This document shows positions 9,159-18,403 of a stretch of 64,000 nt of DNA, in pieces; positions within the stretch are counted from its first letter, which is position 1; every line of letters begins with the position of its first letter. The notes beneath the pieces were generated by a model. That model did no database searches. It saw only the letters and a program-made list of their open reading frames with translations, and had not been told where the DNA came from. The position numbers and the translations under genes are program-made. Source of the DNA: Mucilaginibacter rubeus (lineage in GTDB: Bacteria; Bacteroidota; Bacteroidia; Sphingobacteriales; Sphingobacteriaceae); assembly GCF_014643835.1 (NCBI RefSeq), contig NZ_BMKD01000004.1, positions 62,001-126,000 on the forward strand, read 5' to 3'.

Positions 9159-10368
9159 GTGGTTACCGTTTTTTTGCATAGCCTTGCTGCTGGCCGCGTG
9201 TTCACCCAAAACGCGGCCGGTAGCAACTACCATAAAAAAACCGACTGACATCGAAAAAAAGCCCGATAATACCTCCGAAAAACCGGTCAAAGCCCCGGAG
9301 CAAAAGGTAGCTACTATAGCCATGATCCTGCCTTTGAATCTTGAGCATTTAAATCCGGCTCAAAAATATAGCCCTATACAATTAAGCCAGGCCAATATCG
9401 CTGTTGAATATTACCAGGGATTTAAACTCGCCCTCGATTCGCTTACTGCTTACGGAAATAATTATAAGCTGCAGATCTTTGATTCAAAGGATGAGGCTAT
9501 GCAGGCACATGATCTGGCTTTAAACGCGTTTGTACGTTCAAGTGATCTGATAGTCGGCCCGGTTTTCCCGGACGGTGTAAAAGCGTTTTCAGGCGCACTG
9601 TCTTATTCAAAGGGACCAATTTTATCTCCCCTATCGCCTGCCAATCCAAGCACAATTAAAAGCAAAAATTTAATCACTGCTATTCCGCCGCTTGAATATC
9701 ACGCATGGGGCGCTGCCGAATACATTAACAGAACGGTTAAGCCTAAAAAAATCTTTATTCTGCGTTCGGGCTTTAACCAGGAAAATGATTACGCTGTTAA
9801 TTTTAAAAAGGCTATCGACAGCTTAAGCAAAAAGAAGGTAAAGGTTACCAACGTATATGTTATACGGGGCAAACTGAGTAGCCTGCTGCCGCAGCTATCA
9901 AAAACCGAAAAAAATGTGTTTTTGATCCCCGCTACCGACCAGGCATTTTTGGGTGTAACCCTCCGGTCGTTAGATACATTGAACAAACATTACCCGGTTA
10001 TGGTGTTTGGGCACCCGAGTTGGGAGAAGTTTAGCTTCCTGAAACCGCAACTTTTACAACGTTTGAATACGCATATTACCTCTACCGAAAAAATAAATTA
10101 CAAAGCGGGGGCTACAATAACATTTTTACGTAACTATAGGCGTGCTTATCACGTTGAACCGACCGAATACGCCATTAAGGGTTTTGATGAAGGGCTATAC
10201 TTTGGCAGGCAACTTTTTGCCGATAAAGGATTAGCTTCAATTGAGGGAACCGATTTTACCGGCCTGCATAACAGTTTTCATTTCATCAAAAAGCCGGGCC
10301 TGGGTTGGATCAATACCCACGTAAATATATTAATGTATACTAACTTTGAGCTAAAACAGGTAGAATGA
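9115..10368 (+). CDS. Lipoprotein with type 1 periplasmic-binding fold
   Basis: This protein of about 407-417 residues has a lipoprotein signal ([14 protein letters not shown]) and a proline/lysine-rich linker. The mature part, from [15 protein letters not shown], resembles the ligand-binding receptor family of type 1 periplasmic-binding proteins (also used by LpoA-type peptidoglycan synthase activators). It is probably tethered to a membrane facing the periplasm. Two starts are possible: ATG 9115, or TTG 9145, which gives a more typical short signal peptide. Both lie inside guaA, so the genes are translationally linked. Its ligand is unknown, and no ABC permease is nearby, which argues against a classical transport role. 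Confidence 0.85.
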   Translation: MISVQNHRPPLSGNKWLPFFCIALLLAACSPKTRPVATTIKKPTDIEKKPDNTSEKPVKAPEQKVATIAMILPLNLEHLNPAQKYSPIQLSQANIAVEYYQGFKLALDSLTAYGNNYKLQIFDSKDEAMQAHDLALNAFVRSSDLIVGPVFPDGVKAFSGALSYSKGPILSPLSPANPSTIKSKNLITAIPPLEYHAWGAAEYINRTVKPKKIFILRSGFNQENDYAVNFKKAIDSLSKKKVKVTNVYVIRGKLSSLLPQLSKTEKNVFLIPATDQAFLGVTLRSLDTLNKHYPVMVFGHPSWEKFSFLKPQLLQRLNTHITSTEKINYKAGATITFLRNYRRAYHVEPTEYAIKGFDEGLYFGRQLFADKGLASIEGTDFTGLHNSFHFIKKPGLGWINTHVNILMYTNFELKQVE

Positions 10369-11537
10369 AGGCTATAAATCAGCTTAAAACGTTTCAGCGA
10401 ATTTTGGGTGAATACCCTGCCGATACGCCACTAAGTAAATTTTTACCCGGCTTTTACCGGCAAAACAAACAAATGGGCTCAACCGACAGGCGGGTTGCCA
10501 ACCGGTTAGTATACAACTACTTTCGGCTTGGCAGGGCACTGCCTGATGTGCCTGAAGATGAACGCCTGTTAGTTGCCGAGTTTTTATGCAACACCCAAAC
10601 CAACTCTTACCTGCAACACTTCAAACCAGAGTGGGCTGTATGTGTTGGTTTTAGTGACGATGATAAACTGGCCCTTGTAAAAACCGCCTACCCTGATTTT
10701 AAACTGGCAGATGTTTTCCCATGGAGCAGCCAGCTTTCAGAAGGGATTGATAAAGAAGCTTTTCTAAAATCATTTTTTTGCCAGCCCGATCTGTTTATCC
10801 GCGTACGCAACGGTTATGATCATTTGGTAAAAGCCGAACTAACCAAAGCCCAGGTTGTATTTAAAGACGAAGGTAATGGCTGTTATTCGCTGCCAAACGG
10901 TACGCGCCTCGAAACCATATTTCCTAAACAACATTGGTTTGAGGTGCAGGATTATTCATCGCAGCAAACTGGCAATTATTTTAAGCCGCAACGCTGGGAT
11001 AGCTGGTGGGATGCCTGCGCAGCATCGGGTGGTAAATCATTATTGCTGCATGAAGATGAGCCTAATATCAAACTGGTTGTATCCGATATCCGCGAATCGA
11101 TATTGGCTAACCTTGATGAGCGCTTTCAATTGGCCGGATTAACCAAATACCAGAAAAAAGCCCTCGACCTTACCCAAAACATTGATTCGGTGATGCATGA
11201 TTATGCATTCGACGGGATCATCCTTGATGCCCCCTGCAGTGGCTCGGGCACCTGGGGACGTACTCCTGAAATGATAGCCCAGTTTGATGTGCATAAGATT
11301 GAGTTTTTCCAAAAGCTTCAGAAGAGTATTGCCCAAAACGTAGTAAAATACCTCAAGCCCGGTAAGCCGCTCATCTACATTACCTGCTCGGCCTTTAAAG
11401 GCGAGAACGAAGATGTGGTTGACTACCTGGTAAATGAACTTGGCTTAAAGCTTGAAGAAAAAGCGGTTTTAAAAGGCTACGAGCGTAAGGCTGATACAAT
11501 GTTTGTGGCGAGGCTGAGCCCTTCTCCAATCATTTAA
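10365..11537 (+). CDS. RsmB/NOP-type RNA cytosine methyltransferase
   Basis: This 390-residue enzyme is a SAM-dependent m5C methyltransferase of the RsmB/Nop2 family. Visible motifs are the SAM-binding region WDACAASGGKS (215-225), motif IV DAPCSGSGTW (288-297) with Cys291, and motif VI ITCSAFKGENED with the nucleophile Cys341. The N-terminal 200 residues replace the NusB-like domain of E. coli RsmB with a divergent region. The target is probably rRNA, but position and substrate cannot be decided from the sequence. The start overlaps the upstream lipoprotein stop by four bases. Confidence 0.9.
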   Translation: MKAINQLKTFQRILGEYPADTPLSKFLPGFYRQNKQMGSTDRRVANRLVYNYFRLGRALPDVPEDERLLVAEFLCNTQTNSYLQHFKPEWAVCVGFSDDDKLALVKTAYPDFKLADVFPWSSQLSEGIDKEAFLKSFFCQPDLFIRVRNGYDHLVKAELTKAQVVFKDEGNGCYSLPNGTRLETIFPKQHWFEVQDYSSQQTGNYFKPQRWDSWWDACAASGGKSLLLHEDEPNIKLVVSDIRESILANLDERFQLAGLTKYQKKALDLTQNIDSVMHDYAFDGIILDAPCSGSGTWGRTPEMIAQFDVHKIEFFQKLQKSIAQNVVKYLKPGKPLIYITCSAFKGENEDVVDYLVNELGLKLEEKAVLKGYERKADTMFVARLSPSPII

Positions 11538-11545
11538 TAAAAAAT

Positions 11546-11674
11546 ATGTCATTGTGAGCATAGCGCGGCAATCTCGTCGCGTTAATGACCATCATGCCAA
11601 TCTAATATGCATTAGCTACGAGATTGCCGCGTCGCCCTTTGCGCACATTCCCTGGCTGCTCCTCGCAATGACAT
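11546..11674. repeat. GTCATTG palindromic repeat, copy 1
   Basis: The element opens ATGTCATTGTGAG and closes CTCGCAATGACAT, with a long imperfect stem that includes GCGGCAATCTCG paired with CGAGATTGCCGC. The middle contains TAATGACCATCATGCC, of which TAATGACCATCA is also found in the repeat at 24.7 kb. Related copies lie at 29867-29958 and 33180-33275. It fills the space between converging genes and may also act as a terminator for both. Confidence 0.85.
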
Positions 11675-11692
11675 GTAGTATATATTTGATAT

Positions 11693-12265
11693 CTACAAAT
11701 GCGTATTACTCCTGAACAGTTTAATAGCTATAGCCAATAAAATAATCCCGAATGCTTTACGCAATACGCTCAAACCTATCGGCCCAAGCAACCTTTCCAG
11801 CCACTTTACATTTTTAAGAACTAAGTAAACTACAAGGGTATTCAGCACAATGCCTACAAGGATATTTTGGGTTTGATATTGCGATTTGAGGGAAAGCAGC
11901 GTAGTCATGGTACCGGCTCCTGCAATCAGTGGAAAAGCCAGTGGTACGATGGAAGCGGCCTGTGGTAATTCCTCTTTAAAAAAGTCGACACCTAAAATCA
12001 TTTCCATGGCGATGATGAAAATCACCAATGAACCTGCAATAGCAAATGAAGAAATATCCAAGCCTATTACAGCCAATAGTTCATCACCTATAAAAAGAAA
12101 GGTCACCATAAGCACCAGCACGGCTATACTGGCCTTTTCCGACTCGATATGACCTACACGTTGCCTGAGCTGGATAATTACCGGTATAGCACCCAAAATA
12201 TCAATAATAGCAAAAAGGATCATCGTAACCGAAATGATCTCCTTAAAAATAAATGGGTGCGGCAT
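11693..12265 (-). CDS. MarC family integral membrane protein
   Basis: This 190-residue protein has about six hydrophobic segments and the conserved early stretch ATIDILGAIPVI-like sequence (here FAIIDILGAIPVI) of the MarC/UPF0056 family. Despite the name, MarC proteins are not proven antibiotic-resistance determinants and their role is unknown. The GAGTMTTLLSL segment near residue 115 is also typical. The MFS gene ends up directly upstream (12-base gap), so both are probably cotranscribed. Confidence 0.92.
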   Translation of the reverse strand: MPHPFIFKEIISVTMILFAIIDILGAIPVIIQLRQRVGHIESEKASIAVLVLMVTFLFIGDELLAVIGLDISSFAIAGSLVIFIIAMEMILGVDFFKEELPQAASIVPLAFPLIAGAGTMTTLLSLKSQYQTQNILVGIVLNTLVVYLVLKNVKWLERLLGPIGLSVLRKAFGIILLAIAIKLFRSNTHL

Positions 12266-12277
12266 GGTCTCTTAAAT

Positions 12278-13441
12278 TTATTCTTTTCTCTTTAACCGGA
12301 TACTTAGCAGCAACGCAGCTAAAATATAGCATGAAGATAAGAAGAAAATAGCATGTACCGATAGCAAAGCTGCAAAGCCGGCTGTAACCGGACCAAGGGT
12401 TTGCCCTATGGAAGCATACGACTGGTTGATGCCCAATATTTTGCCTTGTTCTTTATGGTCAATATGATCGGCAATTATTGCGTTGAGCATAGGATTACGC
12501 AGACCGTTGAACAGGCCATAAATACAAATACCTATAACGAACGGAATAAAATGATTGGTGAGCCCGGTTGCAAACATCGCCGCAAGGCAAAGAAAAGTAG
12601 AGAGCAACAGGATCATTGATTTAGATGAAAACCATTTGGTAAACAGCGGCACACAAAGCTGCATAATAATACCGCTCACGCCGAAACCTGCGTACAGAAT
12701 ACCGATCTGTGTAGGGTTGATCTTCAATACATCAACAGTAAAAGTTTGAAATGCGATAATCATGGTAAACTGCGCCATGGTGAGCATAAAGCCTGTAAAT
12801 ACGGCCGTGCCAATAACCGGCCGTTTAAGGGTAGTTATCAGCGATGTAAACGAAAATTTAGTTTTTTCTGAATTCTTTTTTGTTTTATCGGGCGGGTTGG
12901 TTTCCTTTAAAAAGAACAGGCTGCAAAGTGTGCCTATAAGTGAAATGCCAGCCGCAAAAAAGAAAGGTACCTGCATACCGTACCTGTTCAGGAAGCCGCC
13001 CACGGCAGGCCCAATCACAAAACCAAACCCAAAGGCAGAACTTAGTATACCGAACCTTTTTGCCCTATTATCCGGCCTTGCCGTATCCGATACCATGGCC
13101 TGTGCCACAGAAACATTTCCTCCTGTTAGCCCGTCCAAAATCCGGGCTGCAAAAAGCATGATCATACTCCTCGCTTCGGCAAACAGAATAAAGGAAATAC
13201 AGGTACCTGCCAGGCTGATCACCAGCAAAGGCTTCCTCCCCCATTTATCAGACAGGGAACCCAAAACCGGTGTGGCAAAAAACTGAGCTACTGAAAAGGA
13301 AGCGGTGAGGATACCTAATGTTTCGCCGGTAACGCCAAAGGTTTTACCATAAGAGTAAAGTATCGGTACAATAATGCCGAACCCTAACGAGTTGATGATA
13401 CATACAAATACTAATACCCACAGGTTTTTATCGCCCTTCAT
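12278..13441 (-). CDS. Major facilitator superfamily efflux transporter (TetA-like)
   Basis: This 387-residue protein has 12 predicted membrane helices. Loop 2-3 holds the MFS motif A, GSLSDKWGRKPLL (about 61-73). The C-half has LRNPMLNAIIADHIDHKEQGKILG, matching the TetA/multidrug group of proton antiporters. It would export a drug or metabolite. The substrate is not predictable. A bidirectional terminator lies just upstream of its start and separates it from the amino acid permease. Confidence 0.93.
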   Translation of the reverse strand: MKGDKNLWVLVFVCIINSLGFGIIVPILYSYGKTFGVTGETLGILTASFSVAQFFATPVLGSLSDKWGRKPLLVISLAGTCISFILFAEARSMIMLFAARILDGLTGGNVSVAQAMVSDTARPDNRAKRFGILSSAFGFGFVIGPAVGGFLNRYGMQVPFFFAAGISLIGTLCSLFFLKETNPPDKTKKNSEKTKFSFTSLITTLKRPVIGTAVFTGFMLTMAQFTMIIAFQTFTVDVLKINPTQIGILYAGFGVSGIIMQLCVPLFTKWFSSKSMILLLSTFLCLAAMFATGLTNHFIPFVIGICIYGLFNGLRNPMLNAIIADHIDHKEQGKILGINQSYASIGQTLGPVTAGFAALLSVHAIFFLSSCYILAALLLSIRLKRKE

Positions 13442-13483
13442 GAAGCGGTATCATTGGTTTACTGGTATAAAAAGAGAATGTAA

Positions 13484-13518
13484 CAAAAAAGGTTCTGAAA
13501 ATTCAGAACCTTTTTTGT
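13484..13518. terminator. Bidirectional rho-independent terminator
   Basis: The stem AAGGTTCTGAA/TTCAGAACCTT is flanked by an A run on the left and a T run on the right. It lies 20 bases downstream of the amino acid permease stop (minus strand), which it most likely terminates. Confidence 0.85.
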
Positions 13519-13538
13519 TTATGATAACATTGTTATGA

Positions 13539-15095
13539 TTACTCAACAAATTTAGGGTTGATAGGGTTATTAGCACCTTCAACTTTACCATGGCGTACAT
13601 GTGAACGTTTGATACTGTAACCAAAGTAAACGGCAAAACCAATCAATAACCAAACAATAAGCCTTGCCCAGTTTTCCCAGCCTTCGCTGGCAATCATACA
13701 CAGACATATGAGGGCGCCAAGCGGGCAAACTATCATATAAGCCGGAGTTTTGAACGGGCGTTCAATGCCAGGGTCGGTTCTCCTTAAAATAAAGATACCA
13801 ATACATACAAGCACAAAAGCAAACAGTGTTCCTATACTCACCATATCCCCTACATATTTATCAGGAATAAAACCGGCAAATAATGACACAAACACAAAGA
13901 ATAACCATTGCGATTTGTAAGGCGTACGGAATTTAGGGTGCAGCTTTGAGAATACTTTAGGGATCAAACCATCGGTGCTCATAGTATAAAATACACGGGT
14001 CTGGCCCATCAGCATCACCAGGATCACCGAAGAGAAACCTGCAAGTATCGATACAGTAACAAATGAAGCCAACCATCCATAACCAGGCATAGCGGTTTTG
14101 ATAGCGTAACTTACTGAAGCTTCTTTACCCTGGATCAGGAAATCTTTGTATGATACTAAACCTGTTAACACATGCGAAAACAGAATATAAAGTGCAGTAC
14201 AAAACACTAACGATATCAAAATACCTTTTGGCATGTCTCTCTGTGGGTTCTTAGCTTCCTGAGCAGCAGTTGAAACTGCATCAAAACCAATAAAGGCGAA
14301 AAACACAACGCTTGCTCCGCGTAATACGCCAAGCCATCCATGGTTAAAGGTATCGGCATAGTCAACTACTCCGGCACTCACTTTAATTTTTCCTGCATCG
14401 GCAGGGATAGTATATGGGGTATGGAAAGCCGGGTTAATAAAGTGCCAGCCTAAACCAATGATCATCAATACAATGGCAACTTTTACAATTACGATGATAT
14501 TATTCACAACTGCCGATTCTGCAGTACCACGAATCAATAACAGCGTTAACAGGAACAGGATCAGAATAGCCGGCAGGTTAACGATACCTCTTGTACCCAT
14601 TTCGGCGGCGTACATACCTGCAGTGGTATTTGAGACTTCCATAAACGAGTGCGACCATGCGTATGGTATATGCACGTTAAAGAAAGTGGTTAAAAATTCA
14701 TTAAAATACTGCGACCAGCCAATTGCAACTGTAGCGGCACCAAGCGCGTATTCAAGCACTAAATCCCAGCCAATGATCCAGGCAATAAACTCGCCCATGG
14801 TAGCGTAAGAGTAGGTATAAGCAGATCCTGCGATGGGGATCATACTGGCAAATTCTGCGTAGCACAATCCGGCCAGGGCGCAACCGGCGGCTGCTATAAG
14901 GAAAGAGATGGTAACCGCAGGGCCGGCATGTTCACCTGCCGCAGCTGCCGTACGAACGAAAATACCGGCACCTATAATTGCGCCGATACCGAGTGCTATA
15001 AGTGAGCCAACGCCTAAGGTTCTCTTGAGCGACTTCTCCGTCTCTGCCGAAGCAGCCATTAGTTGAGCAATCGGTTTCTTAATAAATAATTTCAT
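13539..15095 (-). CDS. APC family amino acid permease (CAT-like)
   Basis: This 518-residue transporter has about 12-14 membrane segments. It begins with the soluble tail MKLFIKKPIAQLM and the APC signature GVGSLIALGIGAIIGAGIFV, where GAGIF lines the substrate site. The order VVFFAFIGFDAVSTAAQEAKNPQRDMP identifies the cationic amino acid transporter (CAT) branch. It probably imports amino acids by proton coupling. A TACGTTTG box sits 46 bases upstream of the start, so it is likely transcribed alone. Confidence 0.93.
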   Translation of the reverse strand: MKLFIKKPIAQLMAASAETEKSLKRTLGVGSLIALGIGAIIGAGIFVRTAAAAGEHAGPAVTISFLIAAAGCALAGLCYAEFASMIPIAGSAYTYSYATMGEFIAWIIGWDLVLEYALGAATVAIGWSQYFNEFLTTFFNVHIPYAWSHSFMEVSNTTAGMYAAEMGTRGIVNLPAILILFLLTLLLIRGTAESAVVNNIIVIVKVAIVLMIIGLGWHFINPAFHTPYTIPADAGKIKVSAGVVDYADTFNHGWLGVLRGASVVFFAFIGFDAVSTAAQEAKNPQRDMPKGILISLVFCTALYILFSHVLTGLVSYKDFLIQGKEASVSYAIKTAMPGYGWLASFVTVSILAGFSSVILVMLMGQTRVFYTMSTDGLIPKVFSKLHPKFRTPYKSQWLFFVFVSLFAGFIPDKYVGDMVSIGTLFAFVLVCIGIFILRRTDPGIERPFKTPAYMIVCPLGALICLCMIASEGWENWARLIVWLLIGFAVYFGYSIKRSHVRHGKVEGANNPINPKFVE

Positions 15096-15140
15096 TTTAA
15101 ATTAGTAAGATCAGTCAAAAATTAAAAATTTACATTTCCC

Positions 15141-15148
15141 CAAACGTA
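15141..15148 (-). promoter_or_regulatory. -7 box for the amino acid permease
   Basis: On the minus strand this reads TACGTTTG, matching TAnnTTTG, 46 bases before the permease start. No good TTTG element was found 20 bases further upstream. Confidence 0.45.
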
Positions 15149-15351
15149 CTTAAATTTATTGAAAACATAAAGCGCCGAATGAAACAACAGTTAAGTATTA
15201 ATTATCAAAATATTAAACTGTTAAATGCTATTAAATCTATAGAGAATCGGATTTTAAAGCTGAATACAGAACGCCTAAAGTTCAAATCAAATAAACCGGC
15301 AAATCTCACAGCGAACTGCTGCTCACTGCAAACTGTTACTCAAGCAAAATG

Positions 15352-15714
15352 CTACTGCTCCCCTTCCCGTTTCACCAGCAACACTTCATCATTATCTAAT
15401 AACAGGTAGCCGTACTCATAATTAAAAAAATAGGTCGACCCGGTTTTGGTTTGATAGATGCTGGTAATATGGTCAAAATCAAAACCTTTTGCTGTGAGTT
15501 TTTTACGGGTTGTTTTGGTTTTGCCGGTCGGGTTCAACTCTTCCAGCACACGGCGGTTACGGCGCAGGATATTATTGATATTACGCACCAGGTTATAGCT
15601 GTTACTGTTAAGCTGATTGTTATAATTATTGCGGCACAGATCATTACAAAACTTTTTGTCGGCACGGCCTTGTAGTGGCGTACCACAATCTAAGCATACT
15701 CTTTCCTGATTCAT
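15352..15714 (-). CDS. Small zinc-ribbon protein
   Basis: This 120-residue protein begins with a CxxC...C...C zinc ribbon, VCLDCGTPL and FCNDLCRNNYNNQ, resembling the DUF2116-type ribbon. A basic helical stretch follows (NINNILRRNRRVLEEL), then a beta-rich C-terminus. It may bind nucleic acid, but no function is established. Its start codon lies four bases after a TATCTTTA promoter box. The gene is divergent from ssb, and the shared spacer contains a perfect 12-base inverted repeat. Confidence 0.8.
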   Translation of the reverse strand: MNQERVCLDCGTPLQGRADKKFCNDLCRNNYNNQLNSNSYNLVRNINNILRRNRRVLEELNPTGKTKTTRKKLTAKGFDFDHITSIYQTKTGSTYFFNYEYGYLLLDNDEVLLVKREGEQ

Positions 15715-15718
15715 GACA

Positions 15719-15765
15719 TAAAGATAGCGATTAATTTATCCGTTTGCAAACGCTTGCAAACGGAT
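15719..15765 (-). promoter_or_regulatory. Promoter and palindromic operator between the zinc-ribbon gene and ssb
   Basis: On the minus strand TTTG (15747-15750), exactly 20 bases and TATCTTTA (15719-15726) form a near-consensus Bacteroidota promoter ending four bases before the zinc-ribbon start codon. The TTTG element lies inside a perfect inverted repeat with arms ATCCGTTTGCAA (15738-15749) and TTGCAAACGGAT (15754-15765), separated by four bases. Such an arrangement fits a repressor site. The protein that binds it is unknown. Confidence 0.7.
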
Positions 15766-15863
15766 ACTATCGACTATAAACGGTTAATATCCGGTTAATT
15801 TTTCTTGCCCTCCCCACCTTTGTATCGTTAATTCAAACAACAATAAACATAAATAATAAAACG

Positions 15864-16202
15864 ATGAACTCATTAAGAAACAGTGTGCGCCTGGTAGGCA
15901 ACTTAGGTATGGACCCGGAAGTAAAAGTATTTGACAGTAATAAAAAGATGGTACGCCTGTCCATAGCCACCAACGAAAGTTATAAAAACGATAAAGGCGA
16001 GAAAATAACCGATACCCAATGGCATAACCTGATTTTCTGGGGCACACAAGCTAAACTTGCCGAAGACCTGCTCAAAAAAGGTGATGAAGTTGCTGTGGAA
16101 GGCAAACTGGCCAATCGTAACTATACCGATAAAGATGGTATTAAACGCTACGTATCTGAAGTAGTGGTTAACGAATTTTTAAAAGTGGGCGTTAAAGGCT
16201 GA
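15864..16202 (+). CDS. ssb: Single-stranded DNA-binding protein
   Basis: This 112-residue protein is an OB-fold SSB: NSVRLVGNLGMDPEVKVF at the start, then WHNLIFWGTQAKLAEDLLKKGDEVAVEGKL and an NYTDKDGIKRYVSEVVV end. It lacks the disordered tail and acidic C-terminal tip used by housekeeping SSBs to recruit partners. This shortened form is probably an accessory paralogue rather than the replicative SSB. It stands alone downstream of the palindromic operator described above. Confidence 0.9.
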   Translation: MNSLRNSVRLVGNLGMDPEVKVFDSNKKMVRLSIATNESYKNDKGEKITDTQWHNLIFWGTQAKLAEDLLKKGDEVAVEGKLANRNYTDKDGIKRYVSEVVVNEFLKVGVKG

Positions 16203-16296
16203 AAAGCAAATGGCGAGATATCTAAAGCTGTGGGGCATTGGCGGGTAAGATCAGTTGATTCAAGGGCGCAGGTATCGCCAAGGGAAGAGCAACCTT

Positions 16297-16331
16297 CACC
16301 TGAAGTTAAAAATGCGTTTAAACTTCAGGTG
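16297..16331. terminator. Inverted repeat between converging genes
   Basis: The arms CACCTGAAGTT and AACTTCAGGTG pair around an A/T-rich centre. The hairpin lies between ssb and the converging gene at 16363. A clear T run is missing, so termination is likely but not certain. Confidence 0.55.
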
Positions 16332-16362
16332 TATTGCAATTTTGTAGTGATTGATTTGCCAC

Positions 16363-16887
16363 TTAAAAAGGATACATACCCAATTTATATTTAAGGCGCA
16401 TCCAAAACACCCTCAGCCGATGATTTAGCGGATTCAATTGCCAGTTGATATCAAATTTTTTATCCCGGTCTTCCTTCAGCGCTCCGTAATTCGGTATTGG
16501 AACTTTATAGTGCAGCATAGGTGGATCGCTAATTATTGTTTCCCGATACATTGCATCTAATGAAGTTTTCAGATAATAAGCAATTTCTATTATCGTAACA
16601 TTTCTTTCAGCCCTGTAAACGTATAAATTGATGTCGTGAAGATTATCAAAAAGTGAAAGCAATTGCGGCAACACTTCGGCCAGCGACCGGGGTACCTTTT
16701 GATCATTCTCCTGTTTCCTCGACTTGTGCAAATCACAAAAATTCTGCGCGCTGTTTTCTATTTCAGATGTAATGTACAAACAGTTGTCAGTTATTCTGTT
16801 CCATGACGATTTCCGCGCTATTTCAAGTAAAGAAATCGTAGCGTCGGACAAATTACTATACAATGTAGTCTTGGTAATTGTATTCAT
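16363..16887 (-). CDS. Protein of unknown function
   Basis: This 174-residue soluble protein matches no family I recognise. The first two thirds look helical (ISLLEIARKSSW, LAEVLPQLLSLFDNLHDIN), and the C-terminal part is basic with several tryptophans. No signal peptide or membrane segment is seen. It lies 15 bases downstream of the PAS-GAF gene in the same direction, so it may act with that sensor. Confidence 0.7.
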   Translation of the reverse strand: MNTITKTTLYSNLSDATISLLEIARKSSWNRITDNCLYITSEIENSAQNFCDLHKSRKQENDQKVPRSLAEVLPQLLSLFDNLHDINLYVYRAERNVTIIEIAYYLKTSLDAMYRETIISDPPMLHYKVPIPNYGALKEDRDKKFDINWQLNPLNHRLRVFWMRLKYKLGMYPF

Positions 16888-16902
16888 CCTTTCGTCCTCG
16901 AC

Positions 16903-18354
16903 TTACACATCCGCCTCGGAAGCCTTAATATACGCCGTTCTTTCCACAATGGAGTGTATAACCCCGTCAAGTTGCTGCGATGTTGTATCAATATGCCCGA
17001 TGATCTCTTTATTGAGCGGGTTTTGAAGATCTTCATTATCAAACAAATTAACTAAACCTAAGATAGTTGCAACCGGTTTGCGCAACTCGTGCGAGCTGAT
17101 ATTGGCTATCGTTTGCAGCCTGTGATTTTGTTCCCGTATATTATCTTCGGTCTTTTTGCTTTCTATCAGTACTCTCAGAATATTTACAGTACGCTCAATA
17201 ATACTCAACTCGTCATCATTTGGCTCACGTACAGTATGGTAATAAATACCAAACACGGCCAAAACTTTGGTATTTTTTGAACTCATTACCGGCGATGACC
17301 AGCAAGCCTTAAGACCATAGGGTTTAACAAGATAAACATAATCAGCCCAAAGGGGATCGTTTTCAATATCGCTTACAATAACCTGCTTGCGGTGAAATGC
17401 CGACGTACCGCAGGAGCCTACATTTGGCCCTATTGACAAACCTTCCAGTTGATTACTATAAGCCTGTGGCAACCGCGGGCCGGCAAGCGTATACAATTTT
17501 TCTTGTGCGTCATCAACTTCCAAAACAGAACAGATCATGTCCGGAAAGATTCTTTCAATTCCGGTAAGTAATTCAACAGCCAATTGTGCAAGTGTATATT
17601 GTGCTGTTGCATTTACTTCCAATACTCGTTTTTCGAGTTCCAATACCCTTTCCTGCCTTTTAATTTCTGTTATATCACGTATAAAAATAGCCAGATAGTC
17701 CTGATATGGATATATATTGATGCGAAGCCAGCTGTTTGAATATGCATTTAAATATTGTACCTGTATTGATTTTTTGCAGGTTAATGAAAGTTGAAACTCA
17801 CTCTCTACCCTTTCAGTTAAACCAAGACTTTTAATCTGCATAAAATTGGCCTGATCAAGTTGGGTTAAGCTAAGGTTAGTCATGGCCTGGAAAGCCGGGT
17901 TAAAGGAAATTATATTCCAGTTGGCATCAAGTACAATAAAACCTTCATTAAGGCTTTGGATGGTATGCTGAACAATATCATCTCCCGATTGGCCTATCAT
18001 ACCGGCCAGCGTATTACCGCTCGAATAAATCAGGTTATCATCCTCATTCAATATCACCGACCAGATAATGCTAAAGTAACACCCGTCTTTTGCTTTAATA
18101 CGGCTTTGGTAACCAACTAATTTTTTATTAAGCAGAAGGCTGCCCTGTGATTCTGCCTGGCGTTCTTTATCTGCCGGATGGCATAGCGCTGCGATATTTA
18201 TGCCTGTTAATTCATCATCGCTATAGTTAAGGATGTTACGAAAAGCATGGTTGGTATGCATGATCACGCCATTCATATCCATGACAAAAAAAATATCTTT
18301 TGAATGAGTAAAGAGTGACGTAAACCTTGTGTCCATACGCGGCAGGTATAACAT
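16903..18354 (-). CDS. PAS-PAS-GAF protein with histidine-kinase dimerisation domain but no ATPase domain
   Basis: This 483-residue cytoplasmic protein has a PAS domain (about 10-115), a second PAS domain (about 130-235, ending FIRDITEIKRQERVLELEKR), a GAF domain (about 250-400, with PNVGSCGTSAFHRKQVIVSDI) and a HisKA-like helix pair. The phospho-acceptor region ISSHELRKPVATILGL places the histidine at about residue 422. The protein then ends 61 residues later, with no N, G1 or G2 box of a HATPase domain. No missing ATPase fragment is seen downstream. It could be phosphorylated by another kinase, act as a phosphatase, or be an adaptor. The unknown gene at 16363 follows it. Confidence 0.88.
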   Translation of the reverse strand: MLYLPRMDTRFTSLFTHSKDIFFVMDMNGVIMHTNHAFRNILNYSDDELTGINIAALCHPADKERQAESQGSLLLNKKLVGYQSRIKAKDGCYFSIIWSVILNEDDNLIYSSGNTLAGMIGQSGDDIVQHTIQSLNEGFIVLDANWNIISFNPAFQAMTNLSLTQLDQANFMQIKSLGLTERVESEFQLSLTCKKSIQVQYLNAYSNSWLRINIYPYQDYLAIFIRDITEIKRQERVLELEKRVLEVNATAQYTLAQLAVELLTGIERIFPDMICSVLEVDDAQEKLYTLAGPRLPQAYSNQLEGLSIGPNVGSCGTSAFHRKQVIVSDIENDPLWADYVYLVKPYGLKACWSSPVMSSKNTKVLAVFGIYYHTVREPNDDELSIIERTVNILRVLIESKKTEDNIREQNHRLQTIANISSHELRKPVATILGLVNLFDNEDLQNPLNKEIIGHIDTTSQQLDGVIHSIVERTAYIKASEADV

Positions 18355-18403
18355 AGTTATAATAACTAAGTTATAAAAAATGTTTGCAATATTATCTAAT
18401 ATT

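Noticed and set aside
15179-15409. A 76-codon plus-strand frame upstream of the zinc-ribbon gene
   Set aside because: It overlaps the 3' end of the minus-strand zinc-ribbon gene, has poor codon quality and no promoter or family.
15784-16047. An 87-codon minus-strand frame over the ssb start
   Set aside because: It is antisense to a clear SSB gene and has no family features.
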